A stretch of DNA of 43,479 bases from contig NZ_BALE01000025.1 of assembly GCF_000963885.1 (NCBI RefSeq), forward strand, positions 1 to 43,479. Reading direction: 5' to 3'. Within the stretch, counting starts at the first letter, position 1. Each line of letters begins with the position of its first letter. Under the pieces are notes generated by a model. The model was not told the DNA's origin, ran no database searches, and worked only from the letters and a program-made list of their open reading frames with translations. The position numbers and the translations under genes were made by a program. Origin of the DNA: Tanticharoenia sakaeratensis NBRC 103193 (GTDB lineage: Bacteria; Pseudomonadota; Alphaproteobacteria; Acetobacterales; Acetobacteraceae). This document shows, piece by piece, positions 33,505 to 41,520 of the stretch.

Positions 33505-34276
33505 ATGCGACCCGGCCAGTTCTGTCTCACGTTGACGGGACTGGCTGCGATCGCCTCATGCGCACGCGCCGCACCGCCGACACCGACCGTCGACCCACTG
33601 CATGAAGTCTGCGTTTACCGCATGGACCTGATGCCGCCGATGCGGCTGCCCGCACCATGGACGCTGGAAGCATACCAGCCCGCGGGCGGCGACGAGGATG
33701 CGAGCCTCGACGTCATGCCATCCAGGATCTGCCTGCGCAGATCGGGCGCCAGCGGTGGCACGGCACCGCTGGCGGATTGCACCGATCTGGTCATGAGGTC
33801 CGATACGGTCGGCCGCGAAACTCTCCCATTCCAGACGATCGGCGATATTTACGTCGCCCCGATCCCGGACGGCCACGGCGGACGATTCCTGCGCTCCTCG
33901 TTCATGCGACAACCAGCGGTGGTGCGCATGTCACGCGCGGGCTGTTCGTCACGACCATGAATGGCTTTTTCGGACCAGAGCTGTTCGTCATTCCCGAAAC
34001 CGGCGTGCAGCGCTTCTTCACGCAGGGCCGTTCAACGGACTCTCGGTGATCGTGGCAGCCGAACGAACGACGCAGGCGACGTTCGCGGACCCCAGGCCAT
34101 ACGGTGTTTCGGTCTGCCGCGTGACCGAGACCGGCTGTTATCCGGTCCTGCAGTTCCTCACGCTGAAGCGCTATCCTGCCGACCGGAATAACGGGCTGCC
34201 GCCGCGGCTTTGCGAGACCCTGATGCCGCAGATCGCGAACAACCTCCTTGGCGTCTATCCGCACGGAATCCCTTAG
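33505..34276 (+). pseudogene. Exported protein gene with two frameshifts
   Basis: The gene starts five bases after murA. Its signal-peptide-like N-terminus (LTLTGLAAIASCARA) leads into a domain that ends in a changed frame near 33900-33910: the frame runs GDIYVAPIPDGHGGRFLRSS and then drifts. A second frame carries on with TTSGGAHVTRGLFVTTMNGFFGPELFVIPETGVQRFFTQG, and at about 34028 a third frame continues with PFNGLSVIVAAERTTQATF to the stop at 34276. Both changes equal the loss of one base, for example a C in a GGCCCG run at the second site. Joined, it gives a smooth protein of about 256 residues. Either the gene is decayed, or the sequence has errors in two GC-rich runs. No family recognised. 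Confidence 0.75.
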
Positions 34277-34311
34277 GCATCCGTTGCCCAGCCTCGCGTT
34301 TTCCGTCCCGC

Positions 34312-35283
34312 TTATCGTTTAGGCTGCCAGTCGAGCCGCTTTCCGGTCAGGCTCTGATAGATCATGACGACGAAATCGTCCGGGCCGACGCGATTGCTGG
34401 CCCAAAGGTCGTCGTATTCGCGTGACGGGTGTGCTGCGAGGATCTGCTGGAGGGACTGCCCCTCGGCAATTCTGCCCGCCACGCGGTCACGCACGATCTT
34501 GAGCATGTCGCGCCATGCCTGCAGGCCCGCCTTGTTGCTCGGGGTTCCATGGCCCGGAATGACGATCGTCCGATCGTCGATCATGGCGAGCACACGATCG
34601 AGAACGGGGAAATAGCCGTCGATCGTCCCCTTAGCCGGAACGTCGACGTAAGGATAGAGCCGCGTCAGGAAGATGTCCCCCGTGTGCACGACGTTCGCGT
34701 GATGGAAATAGACGATCGAGTCCGTATCCGTATGGGAGGGATCGTCATGGAAGATCGTGATGTCTTCCCCATTCACATGCAGGTCGATGCGCCGATCGAA
34801 TGTCAGGGTCGGCAATGCATCAGGTGCGCCCGGCGGACTGGTCTGGTTCCAGTAGATGCTGTGGCCGCCTGCCGCGATCCGCGCTCGCGCGCTGGCCTGG
34901 GCGATGACGATCGCCCCGCGGCGACGGAAAAACGCGTTCCCGCCCGAATGATCCGAATGGTAGTGCGTGTCGATCACGAACCGCACATCGTCGGCGCCGA
35001 TCTTTTGCAATGCTGCCAGCAGACGGGGCGCCGCAGGTGCTAGCTCCGGATCGACCAGCACGGTGCCGTCCGGCCCTGACAGCGCCAGGCTGTTGCCGCC
35101 CGATGCATGAAGGAAATGGAGGTTCTGGCCGAGCGTGCGCGTCTCGACGGTCAGCGTTGACCAGTTGGTCGGAAAACCGCCGTCGACACGCCATGGCGGT
35201 CCTGCCTGCGCGTCGGCACCCGCCAGAGCCAGGCATGCTCCAAGGAGGCCGACCTTGTTCTGGATGTTGAACGATCGGGGCAT
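34312..35283 (-). CDS. Exported metallo-beta-lactamase-fold hydrolase
   Basis: A 323-residue periplasmic protein with a signal peptide (about 1-27) and an intact MBL-fold metal site: THYHSDHSGG (H107, H109, D111, H112), a histidine in DPSHTDTDS, the Asp in VHTGDIF and PGHGTP. It resembles the subfamily of exported MBL-fold hydrolases found near quinoprotein genes rather than class B beta-lactamases, but substrate cannot be told from sequence. It stands between the broken gene and a divergent small exported protein. Confidence 0.88.
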   Translation of the reverse strand: MPRSFNIQNKVGLLGACLALAGADAQAGPPWRVDGGFPTNWSTLTVETRTLGQNLHFLHASGGNSLALSGPDGTVLVDPELAPAAPRLLAALQKIGADDVRFVIDTHYHSDHSGGNAFFRRRGAIVIAQASARARIAAGGHSIYWNQTSPPGAPDALPTLTFDRRIDLHVNGEDITIFHDDPSHTDTDSIVYFHHANVVHTGDIFLTRLYPYVDVPAKGTIDGYFPVLDRVLAMIDDRTIVIPGHGTPSNKAGLQAWRDMLKIVRDRVAGRIAEGQSLQQILAAHPSREYDDLWASNRVGPDDFVVMIYQSLTGKRLDWQPKR

Positions 35284-35379
35284 GACGGGCGTTCCGGATC
35301 AAGGCGGCGCATGTCGGGAACGCGGAGACCGGATTCCCGTTATCCCGCCCATCATATGGTTTTCGAGGAGAACGTCTTC

Positions 35380-35826
35380 ATGAATATCGGTCTGCCCCGT
35401 ATCGCCGCCATCGCCGGCCTGACGCTCGCCATTGCGGGCCATGCCCATGCTGCCGACACAATGGGGACGCCGGTCGGGCATATCGTGCTCACGGCAAAAT
35501 CCGCCGATGTCGGTGTGGGCTACACCTGGGGCGAAGGCACGCTGTCCTACGGCCATCATACCTACCATTTCCACGTGAGCGGCGCCGACATCGCGGCCGT
35601 CGGCTATGCCACGGTCGAGGCGCGTGCAACGGTCTATGACCTCAAGCACGTGCACGATTTCGATGGCACCTATGGCGCGCTGAGCGGCGAAGCGACCCTC
35701 GACAAGGGGCTTGGCGGCGCTGTCCTGAGCAACAGCAACGGCGTGCGCCTGAAGCTCGACAGCGTGACGAAGGGTGCGCGCCTGGCAGCCGGCGCACAGG
35801 GCCTCACATTCACGCTCGATCACTGA
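35380..35826 (+). CDS. Uncharacterised exported protein
   Basis: 148 residues with a clean signal peptide (about 1-23, AGHAHAADT). The mature part is beta-rich and Gly-rich: VGVGYTWGEGTLSYGHHTYHFHVSG, VGYATVEARATVYDLKHVHDF and GVRLKLDSVTKGARLAAGAQG. Similar small exported proteins are found in other proteobacteria, but I cannot name the family or a function. I chose the ATG at 35380 because GAGGAG lies nine bases upstream; the longer frame has no such site. A strong hairpin follows the stop. Confidence 0.8.
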   Translation: MNIGLPRIAAIAGLTLAIAGHAHAADTMGTPVGHIVLTAKSADVGVGYTWGEGTLSYGHHTYHFHVSGADIAAVGYATVEARATVYDLKHVHDFDGTYGALSGEATLDKGLGGAVLSNSNGVRLKLDSVTKGARLAAGAQGLTFTLDH

Positions 35827-35838
35827 TCGCCCGAATGT

Positions 35839-35872
35839 ATGCCGCGCGCTACGCTCTCGTGGCGTGCGGCAT
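35839..35872 (+). terminator. Long hairpin after the exported-protein gene
   Basis: A 15-base stem (ATGCCGCGCGCTACG at 35839-35853 with CGTGGCGTGCGGCAT at 35858-35872, two G-T pairs) has a four-base CTCT loop and is followed by a weak T-rich stretch. It lies 12 bases after the stop codon and most likely ends the transcript. Confidence 0.65.
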
Positions 35873-36222
35873 CATTGTCTACACATGGGAACGGCCTTCT
35901 GCCCGCTCAAGGTGATCGGAGATCATGCACATAACGTGCGGGCCAGCGTGTAGCCAGCAAGGTGCTCGTTACACGCCCATTCACACCTCCGCTTCCGGCA
36001 TCGCCGATTTGATCGGAATGGTCCCCGACAGCCGCATTTCGCAAATACGGTGACCGCGAATGCCGGCGCCATCGGATATCTGACACCGGTGCGTGGCGAG
36101 TCGGCCTTTCCGTGCCGCATGCTCGCAAGAAGATCGCCTGCGGCGCATCGCTACAAGACTGGTGTGACCCGAAGGTTCTCCTGGAATGGCAAATGGTCGA
36201 TGCGGCCATGTCTTCCGGCGCG
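35873..36222. other. 350-base region between convergent genes, no convincing gene
   Basis: Several overlapping open frames exist on both strands but none has recognisable motifs, a good start, or consistent amino-acid usage. Some could be remnants of an older gene. No long repeat or known RNA is visible. Confidence 0.5.
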
Positions 36223-37095
36223 TCAGGCGAACGTATCGGCCACGATACGGCCGATCTCGCCCTGGGCTGTCTCCAGTTGCACGGCACTGTGCTGCGACCC
36301 GCTCAGGAATGATGCGACCAGCACTGGGGCACGTTTTCCATCGACGCCGGAAGGCCAGAAAATCGCCAGATCGTTGATGGATCCGGGATCGCCCGTTCCG
36401 GTGCGATCACCTTCCACCCACTGCCCCGGCACCCCTGTGCGCAGCCGGTGCTGACCTACGACGCAACTCCGCAGCCAGGCGATCAGTTGCGCGCGCGACG
36501 CCGGGTCAAGTGCGTCGCCCAGCCAGACATGCTGCATGTCGGCGAGCATCTGCGCAGGCGTCGTCGTGTTGCGCAGGTCCCCGGGCCGGGCATCCGGCCC
36601 GAGTTCGTATGTGTCCTGCCGCGTCAACGGATCGCCCCACGTCCGGACCGCACGCGTCAAGGCCGCCGGACCGCCGATTGCCCTCATCAGGGTATTTGCG
36701 GCCCCGTTATCGCTGGTCGCCATCATGGCGGCACAGAGCAACCGCAGCGTCATCGACCGGCCCACGAACGGCTTGGTCGCATCGGAATGTGACACGATCG
36801 CGTCAGCCCGGATCGGGACACTGCTGTCGAGCCCCGGACCGCCGCTGGCCGCGCGCTGCAGGACGGCAGCCGCGAGCAGCCATTTGAACGTACTGCACAT
36901 GACGAAACGTTCCGTCTCGCGATAGACGATGCGTGCTCCGGTCCCGGTATCGAGGGCGCAAACCCCGACGCGACCGCCGATGCGGCGCTCCAGAGCCGCC
37001 AGGGAAGCAGCCGGTAAGAGCCGTCCGGCGGCGCGGGCCGCGAACGGTGTTGCAAACATCGCGCCCAGCATCATGCGGCGGCTCGGAAATGTCAT
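36223..37095 (-). CDS. Class A beta-lactamase
   Basis: A serine beta-lactamase of 290 residues with a Tat-like signal ([18 protein letters not shown]). The active site is CSTFK (Ser68, Lys71), the SDN loop is S128-D129-N130, the general base is E164 in [13 protein letters not shown], and the third motif is RTG (231-233) instead of the usual KTG. An Arg here is known from carbenicillin-hydrolysing (CARB/PSE) enzymes. The loop after E164 lacks the usual Asn (E-L-G-P-D instead of E-x-x-L-N) and is one residue shorter, so activity may differ from well-known enzymes. It is divergent from glnA and has no regulator gene (ampR-like) beside it. Confidence 0.9.
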   Translation of the reverse strand: MTFPSRRMMLGAMFATPFAARAAGRLLPAASLAALERRIGGRVGVCALDTGTGARIVYRETERFVMCSTFKWLLAAAVLQRAASGGPGLDSSVPIRADAIVSHSDATKPFVGRSMTLRLLCAAMMATSDNGAANTLMRAIGGPAALTRAVRTWGDPLTRQDTYELGPDARPGDLRNTTTPAQMLADMQHVWLGDALDPASRAQLIAWLRSCVVGQHRLRTGVPGQWVEGDRTGTGDPGSINDLAIFWPSGVDGKRAPVLVASFLSGSQHSAVQLETAQGEIGRIVADTFA

Positions 37096-37150
37096 GGTGG
37101 CTCCAAAGTGCGGGAAACGGGCTCGAATGTGACGGGGACGCCTACTCGAC

Positions 37151-37203
37151 AGGGGGGCGATTGTCCCCTAATCGTTGCAGGCCCGTCAGCATCGCAGTCA
37201 AAT
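37151..37203 (+). promoter_or_regulatory. Possible glnA promoter and upstream inverted repeat
   Basis: TTGCAG (37175-37180) and TCAAAT (37198-37203) are spaced by 17 bases and could be a weak sigma-70-type promoter for glnA. Just upstream lies AGGGG (37151-37155) ... CCCCT (37165-37169), a possible operator. No sigma-54 GG-N10-GC pair is evident. Confidence 0.3.
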
Positions 37204-37221
37204 AAGGCAGGTATCAGACCC

Positions 37222-38709
37222 ATGGCGAGAAAAGCTCCGTCCCGCAAAGCCGCCGCATCGGCCGCACCGACAGTCCCGGCCGGGCCGCCCAAGCAGTCGG
37301 AAGCAGCCATCGCGCGCGTCTTCGAACTGATCCAGGAACACGCGGTCGAATACGTCGATCTTCGCTTCACCGATCCCAAGGGGAAGTGGCACCACACGAC
37401 GCAGCACGTCTCGACGATCGAGGAAGACACGTTCGTCGAAGGCTTCATGTTCGACGGTTCGTCGATCCAGGGCTGGAAGGCCATCAACGAGTCCGACATG
37501 GTCCTGCTACCGGATGCAGCGACCGCCGTCATGGACCCGTTTGCCGCGAAGCCGCAGCTCATCCTCTTCTGCGACATCATCGATCCGCGCACGGGTGGTT
37601 TCTACAACCGTGACCCGCGTTCGACGGCGAAGCTCGCGGAAGCCTATCTCAAGAGCGCAGGCTTCGGTGACACGGCGTTCTTCGGCCCCGAAGCCGAATT
37701 CTTCATTTTCGACAGCGTCAAGTTCGGCACCGGCCCGAACTACGGCATCTATCGCCTCGAGAGCATCGAAGGCCCGGACGCGTCCCTGAAGGACTATCCG
37801 GAAGGCAACATGGGCCATCGTCCGGTGGTCAAGGGCGGCTATTTCCCCGTCCCGCCGGTCGACAGCGAGAACGACCTGCGCGCCGAGATGCTCTCGACCA
37901 TGGGCGAGATGGGCCTGCCGATCGAGAAGCACCACCACGAGGTGGCGCAGTCGCAGCATGAGCTCGGCACGAAGTTCGAGACGCTGGTGCGCTCGGCGGA
38001 CTTCATGCAGATCTACAAATACTGCGTCCACAACGTCGCCCATTCCTACGGCAAGACGGCGACGTTCATGCCCAAGCCCATCGCGGGCGACAACGGTTCG
38101 GGCATGCACGTCCACCAGTCGATCTGGCGCGACGGCAAGCCCGCTTTCGCAGGCGGCGAATATGCAGGCCTTTCGGAAGAAGCGCTGTTCTACATTGGCG
38201 GGATCATCAAGCATGCCAAGGCGCTGAACGCGTTCACCAACCCGTCGACCAACTCCTACAAGCGCCTGATCCCGGGCTTCGAAGCTCCCGTGCTGCTGGC
38301 CTATTCGCAGGCCAACCGTTCGGCGTCGTGCCGTATCCCGCATGCGTCCAGCCCGAAGGCCAAGCGCGTCGAGGTTCGTTTCCCCGACCCCACGGCGAAC
38401 CCCTATCTGTCGTTCGCGGCCATGCTGATGGCCGGTCTGGACGGCATCCGTAACAAGATCCATCCGGGCGATGCCATGGACAAGGATCTGTACGAACTGC
38501 CCAAGGACGAGCTGGCGCAGATTCCGACGGTGTGCGGATCGTTGCGCGAGGCGCTCGAGGCGCTTGCGGCCGATCATGCCTTCCTGCTCGAAGGCGGCGT
38601 GTTCACGAAGGACCAGATCGAGAGCTATATCGAGCTGAAGTGGAAGGAAGTGTTCAAGTTCGAACACACGCCTCACCCGGCGGAATTCGAGATGTATTAC
38701 TCGGTCTGA
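37222..38709 (+). CDS. glnA: Glutamine synthetase type I
   Basis: Makes glutamine from glutamate, ammonia and ATP, the main route of nitrogen assimilation. From the ATG at 37222 it has 495 residues. The core is typical of [39 protein letters not shown] and [13 protein letters not shown]. Tyr424 in DLYELP is the adenylylation target (position 397 in standard numbering). The N-terminus is extended by about 27 basic Ala/Pro-rich residues ([15 protein letters not shown]) not seen in most relatives. Unlike the usual arrangement, glnB (PII) is not next to it; a beta-lactamase gene lies upstream. A strong terminator follows. Confidence 0.97.
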   Translation: MARKAPSRKAAASAAPTVPAGPPKQSEAAIARVFELIQEHAVEYVDLRFTDPKGKWHHTTQHVSTIEEDTFVEGFMFDGSSIQGWKAINESDMVLLPDAATAVMDPFAAKPQLILFCDIIDPRTGGFYNRDPRSTAKLAEAYLKSAGFGDTAFFGPEAEFFIFDSVKFGTGPNYGIYRLESIEGPDASLKDYPEGNMGHRPVVKGGYFPVPPVDSENDLRAEMLSTMGEMGLPIEKHHHEVAQSQHELGTKFETLVRSADFMQIYKYCVHNVAHSYGKTATFMPKPIAGDNGSGMHVHQSIWRDGKPAFAGGEYAGLSEEALFYIGGIIKHAKALNAFTNPSTNSYKRLIPGFEAPVLLAYSQANRSASCRIPHASSPKAKRVEVRFPDPTANPYLSFAAMLMAGLDGIRNKIHPGDAMDKDLYELPKDELAQIPTVCGSLREALEALAADHAFLLEGGVFTKDQIESYIELKWKEVFKFEHTPHPAEFEMYYSV

Positions 38710-38717
38710 TCCGAGCG

Positions 38718-38745
38718 AAAACCCGGCCAGAAATGGCCGGGTTTT
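38718..38745 (+). terminator. Rho-independent terminator of glnA
   Basis: AAAACCCGGCCA (38718-38729) and TGGCCGGGTTTT (38734-38745) form a perfect twelve-base stem with loop GAAA, followed by a further TTATT. Eight bases after the stop codon; very strong. Confidence 0.93.
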
Positions 38746-38945
38746 TTATTGCCCGCAGTTGGCCGGATCTCTCGGGAGCCGATCTCCCGTATGCAGACGG
38801 CCCTGCGATGTCGGGTCGTGCTTCAGACGCATGCGTGCGAGTGCGACACCCGAAAACCTGCGCTGGATTCATGCCATATTGGTTCGGTCGGCATAGGGAG
38901 CTAAAGAGTTCTCACGTCGAGACCAATCCGCGTGCAGGGAAGTTC

Positions 38946-40100
38946 ATGGGTCCGCAGACTCCACAAGCGGCGATGGTCATCGGCTACAGCACGACGATCG
39001 TCTTTCTGATCGGCCTTTGTTTTCTCTGGGCCGCACGAAACCACGGGCTGTGGCGGCGCCAGGCATTCTGGCTGGCAGGTCCGTTCATCTGCGCAGGCAT
39101 CGGTGGCGCCTTTCTGACAGTTCCTGCAATTCTGCCCGGGCTTTGGAGCCTGCGCATAGGCTCGTTCTTTCTGATTTTCGCGTACGGAATGGGCTGGCAG
39201 GCAATCAGGGTCTGTACGAAACAGCCGCCCGAGCTGCTTTCAGCCCTCCTGCCCAGCGCAGGATCATTAGCGTTATCCATATTCGACCACGCGACAGGCT
39301 TAGTGCATGTTGCCGGGTCATACATGGATGTGACGCTGCTGAGCTATTTCAATGCGCGCGCCGCGTACGACGTGAACCGTCGGCGGAATGACGAGCCTTC
39401 CGCGATATCAGCGCTGTTCTGGGTGCTCGCGCTGTCGGCCGCCTTCATGGCGATCCGTATTCCAGTGCTGCCCTGGCTTCCGGCCCCGCTTGGCCCCAGA
39501 CCGACCGCCCTGTGGTCGGTTATTGTGTTCAATATGCAGGCGATGGGCGAAGTCCTGCTGGTGACGTTCTTTCTGATCGTTCTGCCCCGTGACCGCGCAC
39601 TCGCACAAAGTCAGTTGCTGGCCTTGCGGGATCCACTGACAGGCGTCAGCAACAGACGTGCGTTCGATGAATGGACGGCGCGACAGCGTAATGAGACGTC
39701 CGAGATCGCGGTCCTCGCGATCGACCTCGATCGTTTCAAGGCGATCAACGACTGTCACGGCCATGCTCTGGGCGATCGGATCATCAGGCTGGCTGCCGCA
39801 ATCGTGCTACGCCATATCCACGGCCACGATGCGGTCTATCGGATCGGAGGCGAAGAATTCGTCGTCATTCTGACACCGGCGAACGAGCTGCGGGCTCATC
39901 TGATAGCCGAAAGCATTCGCGCGGACTTCGCCCGTGAAGCCGCCGTGATGGACGGGATCGCGATCGGCGCAACCCTGAGTGTCGGGATCGCCCGGGCTGA
40001 GAGCACGTCACCAACTGCCGTCAACGGGCTGATGGAGGATGCCGATACCGCCCTCTACACAGCCAAACACGCCGGACGAAACCGCATCGCATATGCGTGA
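38946..40100 (+). CDS. Membrane-bound diguanylate cyclase
   Basis: Synthesises cyclic-di-GMP, the second messenger for biofilm and motility. 384 residues: six to seven transmembrane segments (about 10-210) and a C-terminal GGDEF domain beginning at RDPLTGVSNRRAFDEW. The catalytic motif is GGEEF, in YRIGGEEFVVIL. The allosteric inhibition site (RxxD, five residues before the motif) reads HGHD, so product inhibition through that site should be absent. AGGGA lies five bases before the ATG. It appears to be a single gene. Confidence 0.93.
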   Translation: MGPQTPQAAMVIGYSTTIVFLIGLCFLWAARNHGLWRRQAFWLAGPFICAGIGGAFLTVPAILPGLWSLRIGSFFLIFAYGMGWQAIRVCTKQPPELLSALLPSAGSLALSIFDHATGLVHVAGSYMDVTLLSYFNARAAYDVNRRRNDEPSAISALFWVLALSAAFMAIRIPVLPWLPAPLGPRPTALWSVIVFNMQAMGEVLLVTFFLIVLPRDRALAQSQLLALRDPLTGVSNRRAFDEWTARQRNETSEIAVLAIDLDRFKAINDCHGHALGDRIIRLAAAIVLRHIHGHDAVYRIGGEEFVVILTPANELRAHLIAESIRADFAREAAVMDGIAIGATLSVGIARAESTSPTAVNGLMEDADTALYTAKHAGRNRIAYA

Positions 40101-40123
40101 TACTCGCGCCACGCGAGACGCCC

Positions 40124-40540
40124 CTACTGATCTGGATGCGACGGCCCGATTGGTTCAGGACGCGCCGTGAAGCTGTGCGCGGGTGGCTCCGTGCCCGGTG
40201 CATAGCCCTCGCCTGGGCCCGGCAGTCGGCTGCGGCCATCGATCAGGTACGATGCCGAAAACGCACCCCTGCTGCGTGCCATCAGGACGAGTAGCACCGC
40301 GAAATACCCGAAAAATCCCGAAAAGATGCCGAGCCCGTAGCTGCCCCAGATGACCATATGGGTCGGCCCGTCCCATCTGAACACGGCCGTGCTGGCGCCT
40401 CCCGCCAGTGCGACCAGCAGATGTCCGACATCCGCGAACGTGACGTCACGACGATAGCGATTGGTAAAATACAGGAACCAGCCCACGACCGTGCCGATCC
40501 CGAACGCTCCGCCTGCCGCCAGGAGCAACGGCGCGGTCAT
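40124..40540 (-). CDS. Small membrane protein coupled to the cyclophilin
   Basis: 138 residues with two or three hydrophobic segments (about 3-25, 40-55 and 64-90) and a polar Pro-rich C-terminal tail. No family recognised. Its ATG overlaps the cyclophilin stop by four bases (ATGA at 40537-40540), so it is translated together with it. It converges with the diguanylate cyclase gene, with 23 bases between. Confidence 0.7.
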   Translation of the reverse strand: MTAPLLLAAGGAFGIGTVVGWFLYFTNRYRRDVTFADVGHLLVALAGGASTAVFRWDGPTHMVIWGSYGLGIFSGFFGYFAVLLVLMARSRGAFSASYLIDGRSRLPGPGEGYAPGTEPPAHSFTARPEPIGPSHPDQ

Positions 40541-41433
40541 GGCGCGGATGGTCTCGTCCGGACCGGAACAGGCACGTTGCATAGCGACACCCCGTGCGCC
40601 GGCCGGACGTAGAACGGGTCGGTGCGGTTCGCGCGCGCATTCAGATAGGCGGCAAATGCCGGAGAATCCGTGCGCATGAGCTGAAGATGCGGCTGTTGCG
40701 CTGGCGGCAAATCGGCGGCGGGTGAGACGCTGCGGATTGCGACATCCTGTGCCTTGTCGACATAAAATCCCTGCGCCCCGGTCCCGCGCGGCAGCGCGCC
40801 CAGACGTTCCATTCCGCTCAACACGCGCCCGACCAGAGCGAGATTCCGATCCAGCTGACGCGGCGCTTCCGCATTGACGACGTACAGTTCCTGCCCGTCG
40901 CCCGTATCCGGCGGCATGTCGCGCGCCACGCCGACCATGCCATAGCAATGCGCAAGCCATACATGGCCGCCGTCGCTCCCAACCGGCCAGCCATCGGCGA
41001 AGCCTACCGCCTTTGCATAGGAATCGAAAAAAGCAAGACCCTGTAAGGAAAGTCCCTGTCTGGAGCGCTCGTATTCCGCAGGCGGATGGGCCACGATACG
41101 CGAGGGCAGCGGCGCCTTCTCGTCGCGCGGCTGCCACTGGACGACATAATCATCCTGCACGCGGGTGATCGCCCCACCATCCCAGCGATGCGCGCGTGCA
41201 AAACTCACGATGTTGGCGACATGCACGGGCGCGAAATCGGGTGCGGTCTCGATCACTACCTGACCGCCATCCCCGAGCGTCATGACCACAAGCCGATCCT
41301 CCGGCACATCGGTCCAGGCACTGTTCGGAGCGTGATCCACGATTTCGGACGGTGTCAGAGCCGGGGCCGCGACGGCGGCGGTCGGCAACAGGGCGACAAG
41401 GATCGACAGGGCGCGGCGCATAGCATCGATCAT
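40537..41433 (-). CDS. Exported cyclophilin-type peptidylprolyl isomerase
   Basis: A periplasmic proline isomerase of 298 residues. The signal peptide ends near residue 23 (AAVAAPAL). The cyclophilin fold begins with RLVVMTLGDGGQVVIETAPDFAPVHVANIVSFARAHRWDGGAITRVQDDYVVQW, the standard first strands and substrate-loop motif. The middle carries an insertion (about 110-170) and LAHCYGMVGVARD; the C-terminus has an extra tail. It probably helps fold exported proteins. The start ATG at 41433 or 41421 cannot be told apart. It is divergent from the alpha-amino acid ester hydrolase gene. Confidence 0.88.
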   Translation of the reverse strand: MIDAMRRALSILVALLPTAAVAAPALTPSEIVDHAPNSAWTDVPEDRLVVMTLGDGGQVVIETAPDFAPVHVANIVSFARAHRWDGGAITRVQDDYVVQWQPRDEKAPLPSRIVAHPPAEYERSRQGLSLQGLAFFDSYAKAVGFADGWPVGSDGGHVWLAHCYGMVGVARDMPPDTGDGQELYVVNAEAPRQLDRNLALVGRVLSGMERLGALPRGTGAQGFYVDKAQDVAIRSVSPAADLPPAQQPHLQLMRTDSPAFAAYLNARANRTDPFYVRPAHGVSLCNVPVPVRTRPSAP

Positions 41434-41520
41434 GCCTGTCGCATGCGACGGAACGCAAGATTGCGCACACGGCACTCCGGCCCCATGCTCGCGGCCAAGA
41501 TGATCCTTCGGAAACCGTTC

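Noticed and set aside
35907-36454. Overlapping frames on both strands that might be a transposase remnant
   Set aside because: No transposase motif, terminal repeat or target duplication is visible.
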